Shown: positions 1-7,966 of the stretch, in pieces
How the letters are laid out: every line of letters begins with the position of its first letter
How positions within the stretch are numbered: the first letter of the stretch is position 1
NCBI RefSeq assembly: GCF_008923205.2
Contig: NZ_WBMS02000009.1
Span: 19,628-83,627, forward strand
DNA length: 64,000 nt
Direction of reading: 5' to 3'
Origin: Actinomadura physcomitrii
GTDB lineage: Bacteria; Actinomycetota; Actinomycetes; Streptosporangiales; Streptosporangiaceae
The notes under the pieces: model-generated
What the model saw: the letters and a program-made list of their open reading frames with translations, nothing else
Databases searched by the model: none
Told to the model about the DNA's origin: nothing
Translations under genes and position numbers: made by a program

Positions 1-36
1 TGAGAAGGACGAACGATCCGGCGTCCGCTCCGCTGT

Positions 37-193
37 CGCTAGCGGCGACGATGATGGGGGTCACGGGTCCTCCTGAGGGTGTTTCGGGCATGGCTGCGCC
101 CAGGGCGCTAGAACGCTTGTTCGCTGGTCAGAGGGCAGATCAGCCGCTAGCGGGGCCGCTAGGTCTAGCGGGCGGGGGCGCTAGACCTAGCGG
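37..193. repeat. Cluster of CTAG-core inverted repeats downstream of traB (candidate clt or origin locus)
   Basis: Seven copies of CGCTAG or its complement lie within 157 bp just after the traB stop codon: palindrome CGCTAGCG at 37-44, CGCTAG at 106-111, palindrome CCGCTAGCGG at 144-153, inverted pair CCGCTAG-GT-CTAGCGG at 156-171, and inverted pair CGCTAG-AC-CTAGCG at 179-192. CTAG is normally rare in high-GC actinobacteria, so clustering is unlikely by chance. In Streptomyces plasmids the TraB translocase binds short repeats (clt/TRS) that often sit beside traB. A transfer locus is therefore a reasonable inference; replication iterons or a terminator are alternatives. Confidence 0.55.
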
Positions 194-208
194 CGCCTGC
201 GGCGTCGG

Positions 209-2407
209 TCAGGGCGTGCCAGTCGCCTCGCGGGCGGCCTCCTGGATGTCCTCTCGGACGATGCCGCGCCGGTTCGCGCCCTTGCCGTCCTCGTCCTGTC
301 CCCAGACTTGCCGGGTGGCGACCCCGTAGGGCTTGAGGGCGTCGGCCAGTTGTCCGGGCGTCCATCCGGCGTAGAGACCGGGGCGGAGTTCGGCGAGGCG
401 CTTGACGACGGTTTCCGACCAGATCTTTTCCTCGTCGGAGCCGATGACTGCGGCCACGTCGTCGATGAGCGAGACTCCGGCGTCGTCGGGCGCGGAGTCC
501 TCTCCGGCCGCGTAGCCGGTCAGGGTGCCGGCGGCCTTCCGCAGAGCGCGGGCACGCTCGCAGATGCGGTCCGCGGTGAGGTTGTCGATGTAGTACGAGC
601 GGCCGATCTGCGGGTCGTCAGCGTCCCCGACCAGGTACCCGATGCCCTTGTCCCGGAGGCCGAACGTCGTGGCGCGGAGCCCGTTGCGGTACGCCGAAGT
701 GCCGAGAACCATGTCGTTCTCGACCTGTCCCATGACCCGCAGACAGAACCGGATCCCCACGTTCGCAGAGACGCCGGTCGGGAGAGAGTCCTTATCGGGG
801 CGCTGCGTGGCCAGAAGCAGGATCACGCCGAACGCGCGGCCGAGCTTGATGATTGCGGTACAGAGTTCGGCGGCCTCGGCGCCGTAGGTCGGGTGGGCGA
901 AGAGGTTCTGACACTCGTCGACGATGAAGACCAGGGGCCGGAGTCCGAGCGACTTCTTCGCGGCGAGCTGGGGCGTGACCTTGTTCTCCGGGCACACGTC
1001 CTTTGGCAGCTTGCGGAGCGTCTGCGCGCGCCGCTCCAGATCCTTGCGGACCTCGCGGAGCGAGGCGAGGCACGCGGCGATCGTCTCGTCATCCTGTCCG
1101 GATCCGTAGTGGTGGGCCACCTTCTCTAGGGCGGACAGGTCACCGGAGCCCTTGAGTTCGAAGGTGCGGAGTTCGGCAAGGGCGTCCAGCGCAGCCGCCA
1201 GGGCGAGGATGCGCAGAGCGAAGGTCTTGCCCATGCCGGGCATGGCAGCGATCAGCGCGTTCGCGTACATGAGCGTCAGCGTGATCGTCCGGCCGCGCTG
1301 GTCGGTGCCAAACGGGATCGCCTTGAACAGGTCGGCCGTTCCCGACTTCGCCAGAGGCCATGCCGGAGGCTTGACCTGGTTCATGTCCTGGTCGCCGACC
1401 CACAGGACGAGGCGTCCGGCGTGCTGGTCGTGCGCAGGTTCCGGCCAGACACAGCCGAGCGGACGCCGGAGGCCGGACGCGAGGCGCTCGCGCCGGTCCA
1501 TGATGTCGGTCACCGTGACCCCATACGGGAGATCGACGTCAGCGCGCCAGCCGGGACCGTCGCGCGTGATCGGCGCGGGGAACGTGATTCCGGCGCCACC
1601 CTTGCCGAGCGCCTTGTTTATCTCGCCGATGCCCAGGGCTCCCAGTGCTCGGACGATGATCTCGCTCGTCAGCTTCGGCGCGCTCGTCGACACGACGGCC
1701 GGACCCATGAGCGGCTTGTCCGCAGGGGACCCGATCCAGCCGAGGACGCCGACGAGAGCGGCGAGAGCGGCGCCCTGCGCGACCCCTCCGGCGGCCGCCA
1801 CGGCGGAGGCGGCGAGGCCAGCGCCGAGCAGGCCGCCAGAGGCGAGCAGACGGCGCCACCGGACGCGGTTGTCACGCTCGCGGAGCAGCCGCAAGTACGT
1901 GTCCGCGTCGTTGCCGTCGACCGCGTTCAGGCGGAGCGGCAGGGCCTCGGCGTCACACGTCCAGCGCCAGGTTCCGGCGACGAGCCGCCAGAGGCCGCGG
2001 GGTGACCGGGCGGCGAGCGTCGCGGCGTACAGCGGGATCCGAACGGCGTGGAAACCGGCGATGTGGGTGCCATAGTCAACCGCCCACCGGACGGTCGTCT
2101 TCGCCTCTTCACGGTCGCGAAGCCATGGGGCGATGATCGGACGGCGCCGCGCGCCTCGGCCCGCGAGGAGACGAGTCCGGAACTCTTGCCGGCGGGGCGC
2201 GGCCTGGTCGACCAGGACCTTGCCCTCAAGGATGTCGTTGTTCCCGTCATCGGGGCCGTCCTCGGCGGACGGGACGGCCGGACGACTCTCGTCCACCCCG
2301 TTGCCGCTGTAGTCCGTACGCGGCTCGTCCGCCTCGGCGTCGGTCGGCTCGTCGACGTACGGGACGGGAAGGCGGAGTACCTCGGCCATGGGCTTGCTGA
2401 AGTTCAT
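209..2407 (-). CDS. FtsK/SpoIIIE-type conjugal DNA translocase (TraB-like)
   Basis: This 732-residue protein is a hexameric-ATPase type translocase that would pump double-stranded element DNA between mycelial cells. It has a hydrophobic, Ala/Gly-rich membrane stretch at about 188-226, Walker A MPGMGKT at 389-395, Walker B FIVDE at 494-498 and the FtsK-like LATQRPDKDSLP motif at 532-543. The C-terminal part (after about 640) may be a winged-helix DNA-reading domain. The start ATG overlaps the stop of the upstream spdB-like gene as ATGA, so the two are translationally coupled. This is the hallmark transfer gene of AICEs such as pSAM2. Family assignment is firm; exact DNA target is unknown, but the CTAG repeats downstream are a candidate. 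Confidence 0.9.
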   Translation of the reverse strand: MNFSKPMAEVLRLPVPYVDEPTDAEADEPRTDYSGNGVDESRPAVPSAEDGPDDGNNDILEGKVLVDQAAPRRQEFRTRLLAGRGARRRPIIAPWLRDREEAKTTVRWAVDYGTHIAGFHAVRIPLYAATLAARSPRGLWRLVAGTWRWTCDAEALPLRLNAVDGNDADTYLRLLRERDNRVRWRRLLASGGLLGAGLAASAVAAAGGVAQGAALAALVGVLGWIGSPADKPLMGPAVVSTSAPKLTSEIIVRALGALGIGEINKALGKGGAGITFPAPITRDGPGWRADVDLPYGVTVTDIMDRRERLASGLRRPLGCVWPEPAHDQHAGRLVLWVGDQDMNQVKPPAWPLAKSGTADLFKAIPFGTDQRGRTITLTLMYANALIAAMPGMGKTFALRILALAAALDALAELRTFELKGSGDLSALEKVAHHYGSGQDDETIAACLASLREVRKDLERRAQTLRKLPKDVCPENKVTPQLAAKKSLGLRPLVFIVDECQNLFAHPTYGAEAAELCTAIIKLGRAFGVILLLATQRPDKDSLPTGVSANVGIRFCLRVMGQVENDMVLGTSAYRNGLRATTFGLRDKGIGYLVGDADDPQIGRSYYIDNLTADRICERARALRKAAGTLTGYAAGEDSAPDDAGVSLIDDVAAVIGSDEEKIWSETVVKRLAELRPGLYAGWTPGQLADALKPYGVATRQVWGQDEDGKGANRRGIVREDIQEAAREATGTP

Positions 2408-3543
2408 CGGTGCCCCTCGATCGGGTCGTGTGCGGCCGGAGCGTCGTCGGTGGTCGGGCGGATCGGTTCGGTCGGGGCTTCTGTCTTGAGTCGGGCGAGG
2501 AGAGCGCTGGCACGCGCGTTGCTCACGGCCTGGTCCGCCTCGCGGAGGGCGGCGGCGACGTTGTCTCGGCTGAGGGCTACGCCGCGCGCTTCGAGGTCGG
2601 CGGCGATGCGCCAGCCGAGCGGCATGAGGTCGTCCACGTCCGGGACGGCCCGTTTGCTCCGCGCGGACCGTCCGCGCTTCCTCGCGGAGGCCGTCCGCCG
2701 GTTCGTCCGCTCATCCGTCCGGGACGGCGGTGCGGACGGCGACGCGGACGGGGGTGCTTCGATCGCCGGACGGTCCTCCGCGTCGGAGAGCGGGGCGGAC
2801 GGACGGTCGTCCGCGTCGCGCCTGTCCTCGGCGTCCTCGCCGGACGTGAGTTCGCCCAGTCGGTAGAGGGCGCGAACTCGTCGCGGAGCGTGCCAGCGCC
2901 ACGCCACCGTGCCGTAAGCGTCCTGTAGCTCGGTCAGCGTCAGGAGCCTCGCGCGTTCCCGGGTGAGCGCGTCGGAGTAGGAGCGGATCTCCCACAGCAC
3001 CATCCGGCGCCACAGGGCGGCCGTCCGGAACGGGGACAGGAACCATCGCGAGGACCGGATCCGGTCCATACGGGTTCCCGCCTCAATGCCCGCCCGTACG
3101 CGGACGACGTGAGCGGCGACTTCGACGGCGACGACCCAGAGGCACGGCAGGACGGCGTGTGCGACCTTGCCGAACGCGGACGCCTCTCCGGCAACGTTCA
3201 TGTAGACCGTTGCCGCTGTGAGCGTCCAGGGGATGAGGCGGAGCCAGCGCATCCGCATGTCGAGCCGCGCGAGGACGATGTCTAGGGCGGCGAAGATCGC
3301 GATGCCCAGATCGACGCCGAGAGGAACCGTCCAGGCGAGGAACCCGAACGAGGGACGCGCCGCCTCGGCGACCGCCGCGAAGCTGTTGACGAATCCCAGC
3401 AAGCCGAGGACGGCGACCAGGGCCGCGACGACGGCCACGGCGGCGAACTCGTTGCTGGAGAGCGCCCGCGAGCGGGAAGCGTTGTTCTCGGGTCCCCCGA
3501 ACGAGGGCGGCGGCGAGAGCGCCTTGAGATCGCTGCTCATCAC
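2404..3543 (-). CDS. DUF2637 membrane protein (SpdB-like spread protein)
   Basis: A 379-residue protein with about four hydrophobic segments between residues 30 and 150, then a charged cytoplasmic half rich in Arg, Asp, Pro and Ser, and a C-terminal helical region near 300-350. The N-terminal membrane domain matches the DUF2637 pattern found beside traB in actinomycete conjugative elements, where such Spd proteins aid intramycelial spread of the element. It overlaps whiB upstream and traB downstream by 4 nt each (ATGA), giving one coupled operon. ATGATG at the start leaves the first or second codon possible. Role is by family and context, not shown by the sequence. Confidence 0.75.
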   Translation of the reverse strand: MMSSDLKALSPPPSFGGPENNASRSRALSSNEFAAVAVVAALVAVLGLLGFVNSFAAVAEAARPSFGFLAWTVPLGVDLGIAIFAALDIVLARLDMRMRWLRLIPWTLTAATVYMNVAGEASAFGKVAHAVLPCLWVVAVEVAAHVVRVRAGIEAGTRMDRIRSSRWFLSPFRTAALWRRMVLWEIRSYSDALTRERARLLTLTELQDAYGTVAWRWHAPRRVRALYRLGELTSGEDAEDRRDADDRPSAPLSDAEDRPAIEAPPSASPSAPPSRTDERTNRRTASARKRGRSARSKRAVPDVDDLMPLGWRIAADLEARGVALSRDNVAAALREADQAVSNARASALLARLKTEAPTEPIRPTTDDAPAAHDPIEGHR

Positions 3544-3851
3544 GCGGCCTCCCCCTGCGGGACCGCGTTCGTGTCGCGCTCAGTGAACGGTGTCTTGAAC
3601 CTCTCGGCGTCGAAGGTCGCCCAGACACCGGGTTCTGGCGTACCGGCGACAGCCCGGTTCAGGCAGCGGCCGAGCAAGGGGCAGATCCGGCACACCTCCG
3701 CCGCGACCAGGAGCCGAGTGTCCTTCTCGTCCGGGGACTCGCCGGAGTCCGCCGGACCGGTGTGCAACTCCGGGTCATAGAGGCACTGCGCCTCCGTGAA
3801 GCCGAGAGCTTCGCGGGATGTGAACGAGAGCCTGGACGGGTGAACGGTCAT
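3540..3851 (-). CDS. WhiB-family iron-sulfur regulator
   Basis: With the ATG at 3851 (GAGG 7 nt upstream) the protein has 103 residues. Four cysteines at 23, 54, 57 and 63 give C-x30-C-x2-C-x5-C, the 4Fe-4S signature of WhiB proteins, followed by a GVWA turn at about 75-78 that corresponds to the family G[VI]WGG motif. WhiB proteins act with sigma factors or as redox-sensitive regulators. Its stop overlaps the start of the spdB-like gene, so it leads the transfer operon and may tune transfer to redox or developmental state (inference). A GTG 12 nt further upstream is an alternative start. Confidence 0.85.
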   Translation of the reverse strand: MTVHPSRLSFTSREALGFTEAQCLYDPELHTGPADSGESPDEKDTRLLVAAEVCRICPLLGRCLNRAVAGTPEPGVWATFDAERFKTPFTERDTNAVPQGEAA

Positions 3852-3945
3852 GACAATCCTCACTGCATCCGTCGTGATCGGTGGGGGCGCCCCATCCCGG
3901 TTCGCGCTTGGTGGCTGTGGGCCGAGACGGGAGGCTTGAGAGTGA

Positions 3946-4089
3946 TCAGCCGAGAGCGTTCGCGAACCGCTCGATCGCGTCGAACGCCTGGTTGATGAAC
4001 TGGGCGGCCTTCTCGGGGTTGTTGAAGGCGAAGATCAGCGCGACCACGCCGAAGATGGTGGGGCCGTACTTCTTGGGCTGGGGGAACAT
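3946..4089 (-). CDS. 47-residue membrane-associated small protein
   Basis: The ATG at 4089 is preceded by GGGAGG at a good distance. The product has a short basic N-terminus, a hydrophobic segment around residues 9-23 (GVVALIFAF core) and an amphipathic helix to the end. It sits 94 nt upstream of whiB on the same strand and is divergent from the GntR gene, so it may be the first gene of the transfer operon controlled by the shared regulatory region. I do not recognise the family; small membrane proteins like this are common in AICEs. Confidence 0.6.
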   Translation of the reverse strand: MFPQPKKYGPTIFGVVALIFAFNNPEKAAQFINQAFDAIERFANALG

Positions 4090-4114
4090 GCTGGCCTCCC
4101 TTGAGGGTTCCTGA

Positions 4115-4212
4115 CTGACTTGGCTAGTCAGGTGTGTTGAGACAGCATCATGGCCAGCTTGGCTAGCCATGTCAACAAGTTCGCGCAGGATTCTTCTGGC
4201 TTGGCTAGTCAG
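4115..4212. promoter_or_regulatory. Divergent promoter region with three GntR-type operator copies
   Basis: Three direct copies of CTTGGCTAG[TC]CA occur at 4119-4130, 4158-4169 and 4200-4211. Each sits in an imperfect palindrome, for example CTGACT-TGGCT-AGTCAG at 4115-4131. The third lies between a possible -35 (TTCTGG, 4194-4199) and -10 (TAGGCT, 4217-4222) of the GntR gene, whose GTG at 4230 is only 8 nt past the -10 and is probably leaderless. The other two face the small protein/whiB/traB direction. This arrangement fits a GntR repressor (KorSA-like) that represses both itself and the transfer operon; binding is inferred. Confidence 0.6.
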
Positions 4213-4229
4213 CCCGTAGGCTGACGAGC

Positions 4230-5096
4230 GTGAGTGCAGACAGCGAATACCTGGATGACCTGGACCCCGACGACCCGCGCACGCCGTCACAACAGATCGC
4301 GAACAAGCTCCGAGCGGCGATCCTGACTGGCAAGCTCAAGCCTGGAGAGAAGCTCCCGTCACAGCCGGACCTGGCTACCCGGTACGGGGTTGCGCGCGAG
4401 ACGATCAAGGCCGCGCTGAGGACGTTGCAAGCCGAGCGCCTGGTCGTCAGTCGGCAGGGGAGCGGCTCGTTCGTACGTGCTCAGACAGAGCGCCCGATCG
4501 GGCTGCGACCCCACATCGAAGCGGCCTTCGAGAGCCCGCATGTCTCGATCGACTTCGCTGGATTTTCGGGCGAGACCCTTCACAACACCCTGATTGAGGT
4601 ACTCGACAAGGTTCGTGCCGGTCGCCTCAGGCCGGAGTCTCTAAAGATCAGAATCATGATGTGCGACACGGCCGCCCCCATGGCCTTGCCGCGCAGAGTG
4701 GGAACGGAGACGGCCGAGGACGCAATCAAGCAACGAGCGGAGCGCATCACAAGGCGCGCCGTCGATGGGATTGCGGACGCCGTTCACGAACTCGCCGACA
4801 TGGGTCTCATCAAATCGGCTACGGCCGAAGTTCGCGTTCACGAACTGACCCCCTCTTTCAAGTTGTACATCCTCAACTCGGAAGAGATTTTTTACGGGCT
4901 CTATCCCGTGAAGTCGCACACGATTCGCCTGAACGGCGATCAAGTGAAGATCTTCGATCTTCTCGGCAAGGACGCGACTCTTTTTCACTTCTCTGCCAGT
5001 GATGACGACACATCAAACGCGCCTCAGTTCGTCAAAGAGGCGCAAGAGTGGTTCGATTCAATGTGGGGGACGATTGCCCGTGAGTACACGCCGTGA
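4230..5096 (+). CDS. GntR-family repressor with large C-terminal sensor domain
   Basis: The 288-residue product has a GntR winged helix at about 18-86 (PSQQIA, LPSQPDLATRYGVARETIKAALRTL split over the helices, RQGSGSFVR wing). The remaining 200 residues, with a conserved-looking YILNSEEIFYGLYPV segment, are not a standard UTRA or FCD domain. The latter resembles PLD-like sensory regions seen behind other actinobacterial HTH domains, but that is tentative. GTG at 4230 is chosen because the -10 lies just upstream. The stop overlaps the next gene as GTGA. It probably represses its own promoter and the transfer genes through the CTTGGCTAG repeats, much as KorSA does in pSAM2. Confidence 0.8.
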   Translation: MSADSEYLDDLDPDDPRTPSQQIANKLRAAILTGKLKPGEKLPSQPDLATRYGVARETIKAALRTLQAERLVVSRQGSGSFVRAQTERPIGLRPHIEAAFESPHVSIDFAGFSGETLHNTLIEVLDKVRAGRLRPESLKIRIMMCDTAAPMALPRRVGTETAEDAIKQRAERITRRAVDGIADAVHELADMGLIKSATAEVRVHELTPSFKLYILNSEEIFYGLYPVKSHTIRLNGDQVKIFDLLGKDATLFHFSASDDDTSNAPQFVKEAQEWFDSMWGTIAREYTP

Positions 5097-5779
5097 CCTC
5101 GCTAAGGGCACTCGTCCAGACATCCAAGGCCATCCTTCTTGACTTCGACGGCCCTGTCTGTCGGTTGTTCTCCGCCGTTCCCGCTCCGGGTATCGCCCAG
5201 AAGATCCGCTCATTCCTCCTTGAACGATCGGTGTCCGTGCCGGAACCGATGATGACGGAAGGTGACCCGCTAGTCCTTCTCAGGTGGACCGGAGATGCGG
5301 CGCCCCACCTCCTTGCAGAGGTCGAACGGATACAGGCCGTCTCGGAGAAAGAGGCAGCAGAGCTAGCGGAGCCCACCTCGGGTGCTGCCGAAGTAATCCG
5401 GTCGTCGGCAGCACAAGGCCGACCCGTGGCCATCGTCACCAATAACTCGGCGGAGGCCGTAGAGACCTACCTTGACCGCCATGACCTCGCAGCTTCCATT
5501 GCAGGGATTTCCGCGCGCATCCAAGGGCGACCCGACCTTATGAAGCCCGACGCGCATCTTGTGTTCAAAGGGGCCGAGATGACAGGGCAGTCGGCAAGTG
5601 CGTGCGTGCTCATCGGCGATTCCCCGACCGACATGCAGGCCGCTAAAAAGGCGGGTGCTCACTGCGTCGGTTACGCCAAACGCAAGGCGCGAATCTCCGA
5701 ACTGTCCGACGCCGGGGCTGACTCCGTCGTTCAAAGTATGGAATCTGTGGCCGATATCGTGACTCGGCTAAGGAGATAG
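5093..5779 (+). CDS. HAD-superfamily phosphatase
   Basis: All four HAD motifs are visible in the 228 residues: LLDFDGP with Asp17 and Asp19, IVTNNS with Thr116/Asn117, Lys151 in KPDAH, and IGDSPTD with Asp176 and Asp180. The cap after motif I makes it a subfamily IA-type phosphatase for a small phosphorylated substrate; the substrate cannot be read. GTG start overlaps the GntR stop by 4 nt, and the APH-like kinase gene follows 5 nt after the stop, so the three are one operon. A phosphatase and kinase under one sensor regulator suggests control of a phosphorylated metabolite (inference). Confidence 0.85.
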   Translation: MTSLRALVQTSKAILLDFDGPVCRLFSAVPAPGIAQKIRSFLLERSVSVPEPMMTEGDPLVLLRWTGDAAPHLLAEVERIQAVSEKEAAELAEPTSGAAEVIRSSAAQGRPVAIVTNNSAEAVETYLDRHDLAASIAGISARIQGRPDLMKPDAHLVFKGAEMTGQSASACVLIGDSPTDMQAAKKAGAHCVGYAKRKARISELSDAGADSVVQSMESVADIVTRLRR

Positions 5780-5784
5780 CGAAG

Positions 5785-6603
5785 ATGGCGACGAGTAAGC
5801 CGCAGATCCCTGCTGACATCGTTGACTCCGTCTCGAAGCGTTGGCCCGAACGAGCCTCCGCCTGGCTAGATAACGCGCCCGACGAGCTAGCACAGATTTG
5901 CCAACGTTATGAAGGCCGTTATGTACGGACATTCCACGCTCGCTACGGGTTCGTTGTCGAAGTCGAAACACCCCGCGGGCCGCTGGTCCTCAAATCCACT
6001 CCCGACCCGCACGGAATCGACCAAGCTGAGGTTTCGCGGTCGCTATCACGCATAGGCGTAGGTCCACACATATACAAGATCCTTCAAACGCCAGTCAGCG
6101 TATGGACGGTGGCAAGCCGAGTCCTCCCAGGAGACCCCCTTAACGGTAGGGCCGTCTCGCTGGATCGTCTGGCGCCGGTCTTCCGGAAGATGCGAGATCA
6201 GAAGTCGGAGAATGACAGGCTTCCAAGCCTTGCCGCTTGGTTGCGCGCCCGCCTGGACGACGAGAACTTGAGTGATCTCGCGCCGGGCCGCTCCCAAGCT
6301 CCGCACAGCGAACGTCAACAAGCGACCGCGATCCTTGAAGACCTGGGATCCGGCGTCTCTGACATGGTCTGCCATGGCGACGCATCCTCGCGAAACATCC
6401 TCCTCGGGCCGGACGAGCAACTCGTGCTGATCGACCCTCGTGGCATCAACGGCGACGTGTGTTACGACGTGGCCGTTGCTGCGTGGAAAACAGCCAATGG
6501 CGACCCCCCACAGGACCGCGCCGCGCAGCTGGCGCGCCTGGTCGGCGTCGACACGGAACGCGTCCGTGCGTGGCTCGTCGTTGCGAACACCGCTCGCGTG
6601 TAG
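5785..6603 (+). CDS. APH/choline-kinase-like phosphotransferase
   Basis: A 272-residue protein-kinase-like fold enzyme. Key residues are Lys70 in LVLKST (ATP anchor), the Brenner motif CHGDASSRN with His197 and Asp199 as catalytic base, and Asp217 in LIDPRG as the metal ligand. Such enzymes phosphorylate aminoglycosides, macrolides, choline or other small hydroxylated molecules. GGAG lies about 9 nt before the ATG. It is the last gene of the GntR-HAD-APH operon. It could be an antibiotic-resistance determinant, but pairing with a phosphatase suggests a dedicated metabolite cycle. Substrate unknown. Confidence 0.8.
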   Translation: MATSKPQIPADIVDSVSKRWPERASAWLDNAPDELAQICQRYEGRYVRTFHARYGFVVEVETPRGPLVLKSTPDPHGIDQAEVSRSLSRIGVGPHIYKILQTPVSVWTVASRVLPGDPLNGRAVSLDRLAPVFRKMRDQKSENDRLPSLAAWLRARLDDENLSDLAPGRSQAPHSERQQATAILEDLGSGVSDMVCHGDASSRNILLGPDEQLVLIDPRGINGDVCYDVAVAAWKTANGDPPQDRAAQLARLVGVDTERVRAWLVVANTARV

Positions 6604-6631
6604 CGAGTGCCGGCAAGGCTGCTCGATGTGC

Positions 6632-6859
6632 CTAGACCTCGTCCTCCTGGACGAGATTCGCCGCCTCGCTTGCGCCCTGTGCAGACTCCTGGGACCCCGG
6701 AAGCTGCGAAACCTTCCTTGGCTCTGCGTTCGTCCCGTAGAGGCTCATCCTCCGTGGGCTCCAGTGACAGGCGACGTTGCCGTCCTCGTGAGTCCAAAAG
6801 GTCAGACTCGCATAGGACGACTGGCGGAGAGCCTCTCCGCAGTGCCGACAGACGACCAC
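6632..6859 (-). CDS. Small zinc-ribbon-like protein (CRHCG)
   Basis: With the GTG at 6859 the product is 75 residues and begins with a CRHCG knuckle at residues 4-8, followed by a FWTHEDGNVACHW segment carrying a further Cys and His residues. Short actinobacterial proteins with CRHCG and a W-H-x-D-x-G-x-x-x-C segment are common in AICEs and phage-like islands, and probably bind one zinc. It lies 28 nt downstream of the TPR protein gene on the same strand. The start is uncertain because no strong ribosome site is visible. Function unknown. Confidence 0.5.
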   Translation of the reverse strand: MVVCRHCGEALRQSSYASLTFWTHEDGNVACHWSPRRMSLYGTNAEPRKVSQLPGSQESAQGASEAANLVQEDEV

Positions 6860-6887
6860 CGGTATACCTATCGCTACGGCGTTCGCA

Positions 6888-7913
6888 CTACGGGCGCGGT
6901 TGGCTGATGAGGGTCCGCAGTTCCGTAGTCCACTCCGCCGGGACAGACTCCGGAAGTGCATGGATCGTGCGCGCGGCGCGATGCCGGTAGATCGGGTCAA
7001 TAGGCGCCTTCTCCATGGCGAACGACCGCATGACGTCAGTGGCCATTTCGAGTGCCCTCCCCGGATCGTGAGGCGCCTCGGACCAAGCCTGATTGAGCCG
7101 CAAGAGCTTACGGAACCTCATGCGCTCTTTGGCCTCATACGCAGTCGCCTGAAATCCAGCGGCGAAGAACTCACTCGCACTCGGCTGCCGACGAAAGGCA
7201 TGTGCAACTGCGAGCGAGTTGTACATCTGCGATGGCGTGAGTTCGAAAGCATTGGGCCTACGAATTTCCGGCATACGCTGCTGCCAGTCGCGTACCTGAC
7301 GCTCATACTCCTCGGATAGGCCCGCGTGTTCCGGCAAGCGCGAGTAATGCACCATGGCTTGCGAGTGCAGCCCAGCGAGAATCAACTTTCCGTAGTGTGT
7401 CCCTGCCTCGCCCTCGATTACCTTGATGCCGCGTACGGCCGCCCGTGAGCCGAGTTCTGGCGTCCCATACCAAATCTCGGCGATCGATTCGCGATCGTAG
7501 GCACTGGCAACGGCCGCACGGTCGCCGCACTGGTAGCCGAATTCCCGCGCGATAGCCGCCGCTTGGCGAGCTTGTTGGATCTCCCCGAGTCTCGTGTGAA
7601 GCGTCGTGAGGAGTACCCCTTGCCACGCCATGACTCGATACCCGGCGCGCTGCCGAGTCCGACCGTTGGCACGGTTGGCAAGGGACCGGGTGACGAGAAA
7701 GTCAGCATGCACCTCACCCAGAAGCGCCCTCGTCGACTCAGGATGTGCAGCCGCGGCCGCCCAGTCCTGGAAAATACGGGTCTCGAAATCGGAGATTCCG
7801 AGTTCGTTGCGTGCCAGGGCGGCACTCTGGAAGTGCATCATCCTTTCTCCTCCGTTTATGACGGGCATCAGCCCAACGAGCGCGATCCTGGAAAGTACTT
7901 GCCTTCGCCTCAT
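6888..7913 (-). CDS. TPR-type protein related to XRE regulators but lacking the HTH
   Basis: The 341 residues are mostly helical repeats resembling the TPR-like C-terminal half of actinobacterial XRE regulators. It opens with MRRRQVLSRIALVGL, the spot where those regulators usually pass from the HTH linker into a twin-arginine-like stretch, so the DNA-binding part is absent. GAGAGG precedes the ATG by 5 nt, so this is a true start. It lies 53 nt after a GntR regulator gene in the same direction. A plausible reading is that it senses a ligand or peptide and acts with that GntR protein. Function is otherwise unknown. Confidence 0.65.
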   Translation of the reverse strand: MRRRQVLSRIALVGLMPVINGGERMMHFQSAALARNELGISDFETRIFQDWAAAAAHPESTRALLGEVHADFLVTRSLANRANGRTRQRAGYRVMAWQGVLLTTLHTRLGEIQQARQAAAIAREFGYQCGDRAAVASAYDRESIAEIWYGTPELGSRAAVRGIKVIEGEAGTHYGKLILAGLHSQAMVHYSRLPEHAGLSEEYERQVRDWQQRMPEIRRPNAFELTPSQMYNSLAVAHAFRRQPSASEFFAAGFQATAYEAKERMRFRKLLRLNQAWSEAPHDPGRALEMATDVMRSFAMEKAPIDPIYRHRAARTIHALPESVPAEWTTELRTLISQPRP

Positions 7914-7966
7914 GACACCTCTCGGATTCGTCGTCCTGCCCGGATTATGCAGAAATGCAGACCCTC

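Noticed and set aside
308..1129. Open frame on the plus strand inside traB
   Set aside because: It is the antisense shadow of a well-supported FtsK-type gene and has no domain or ribosome site.
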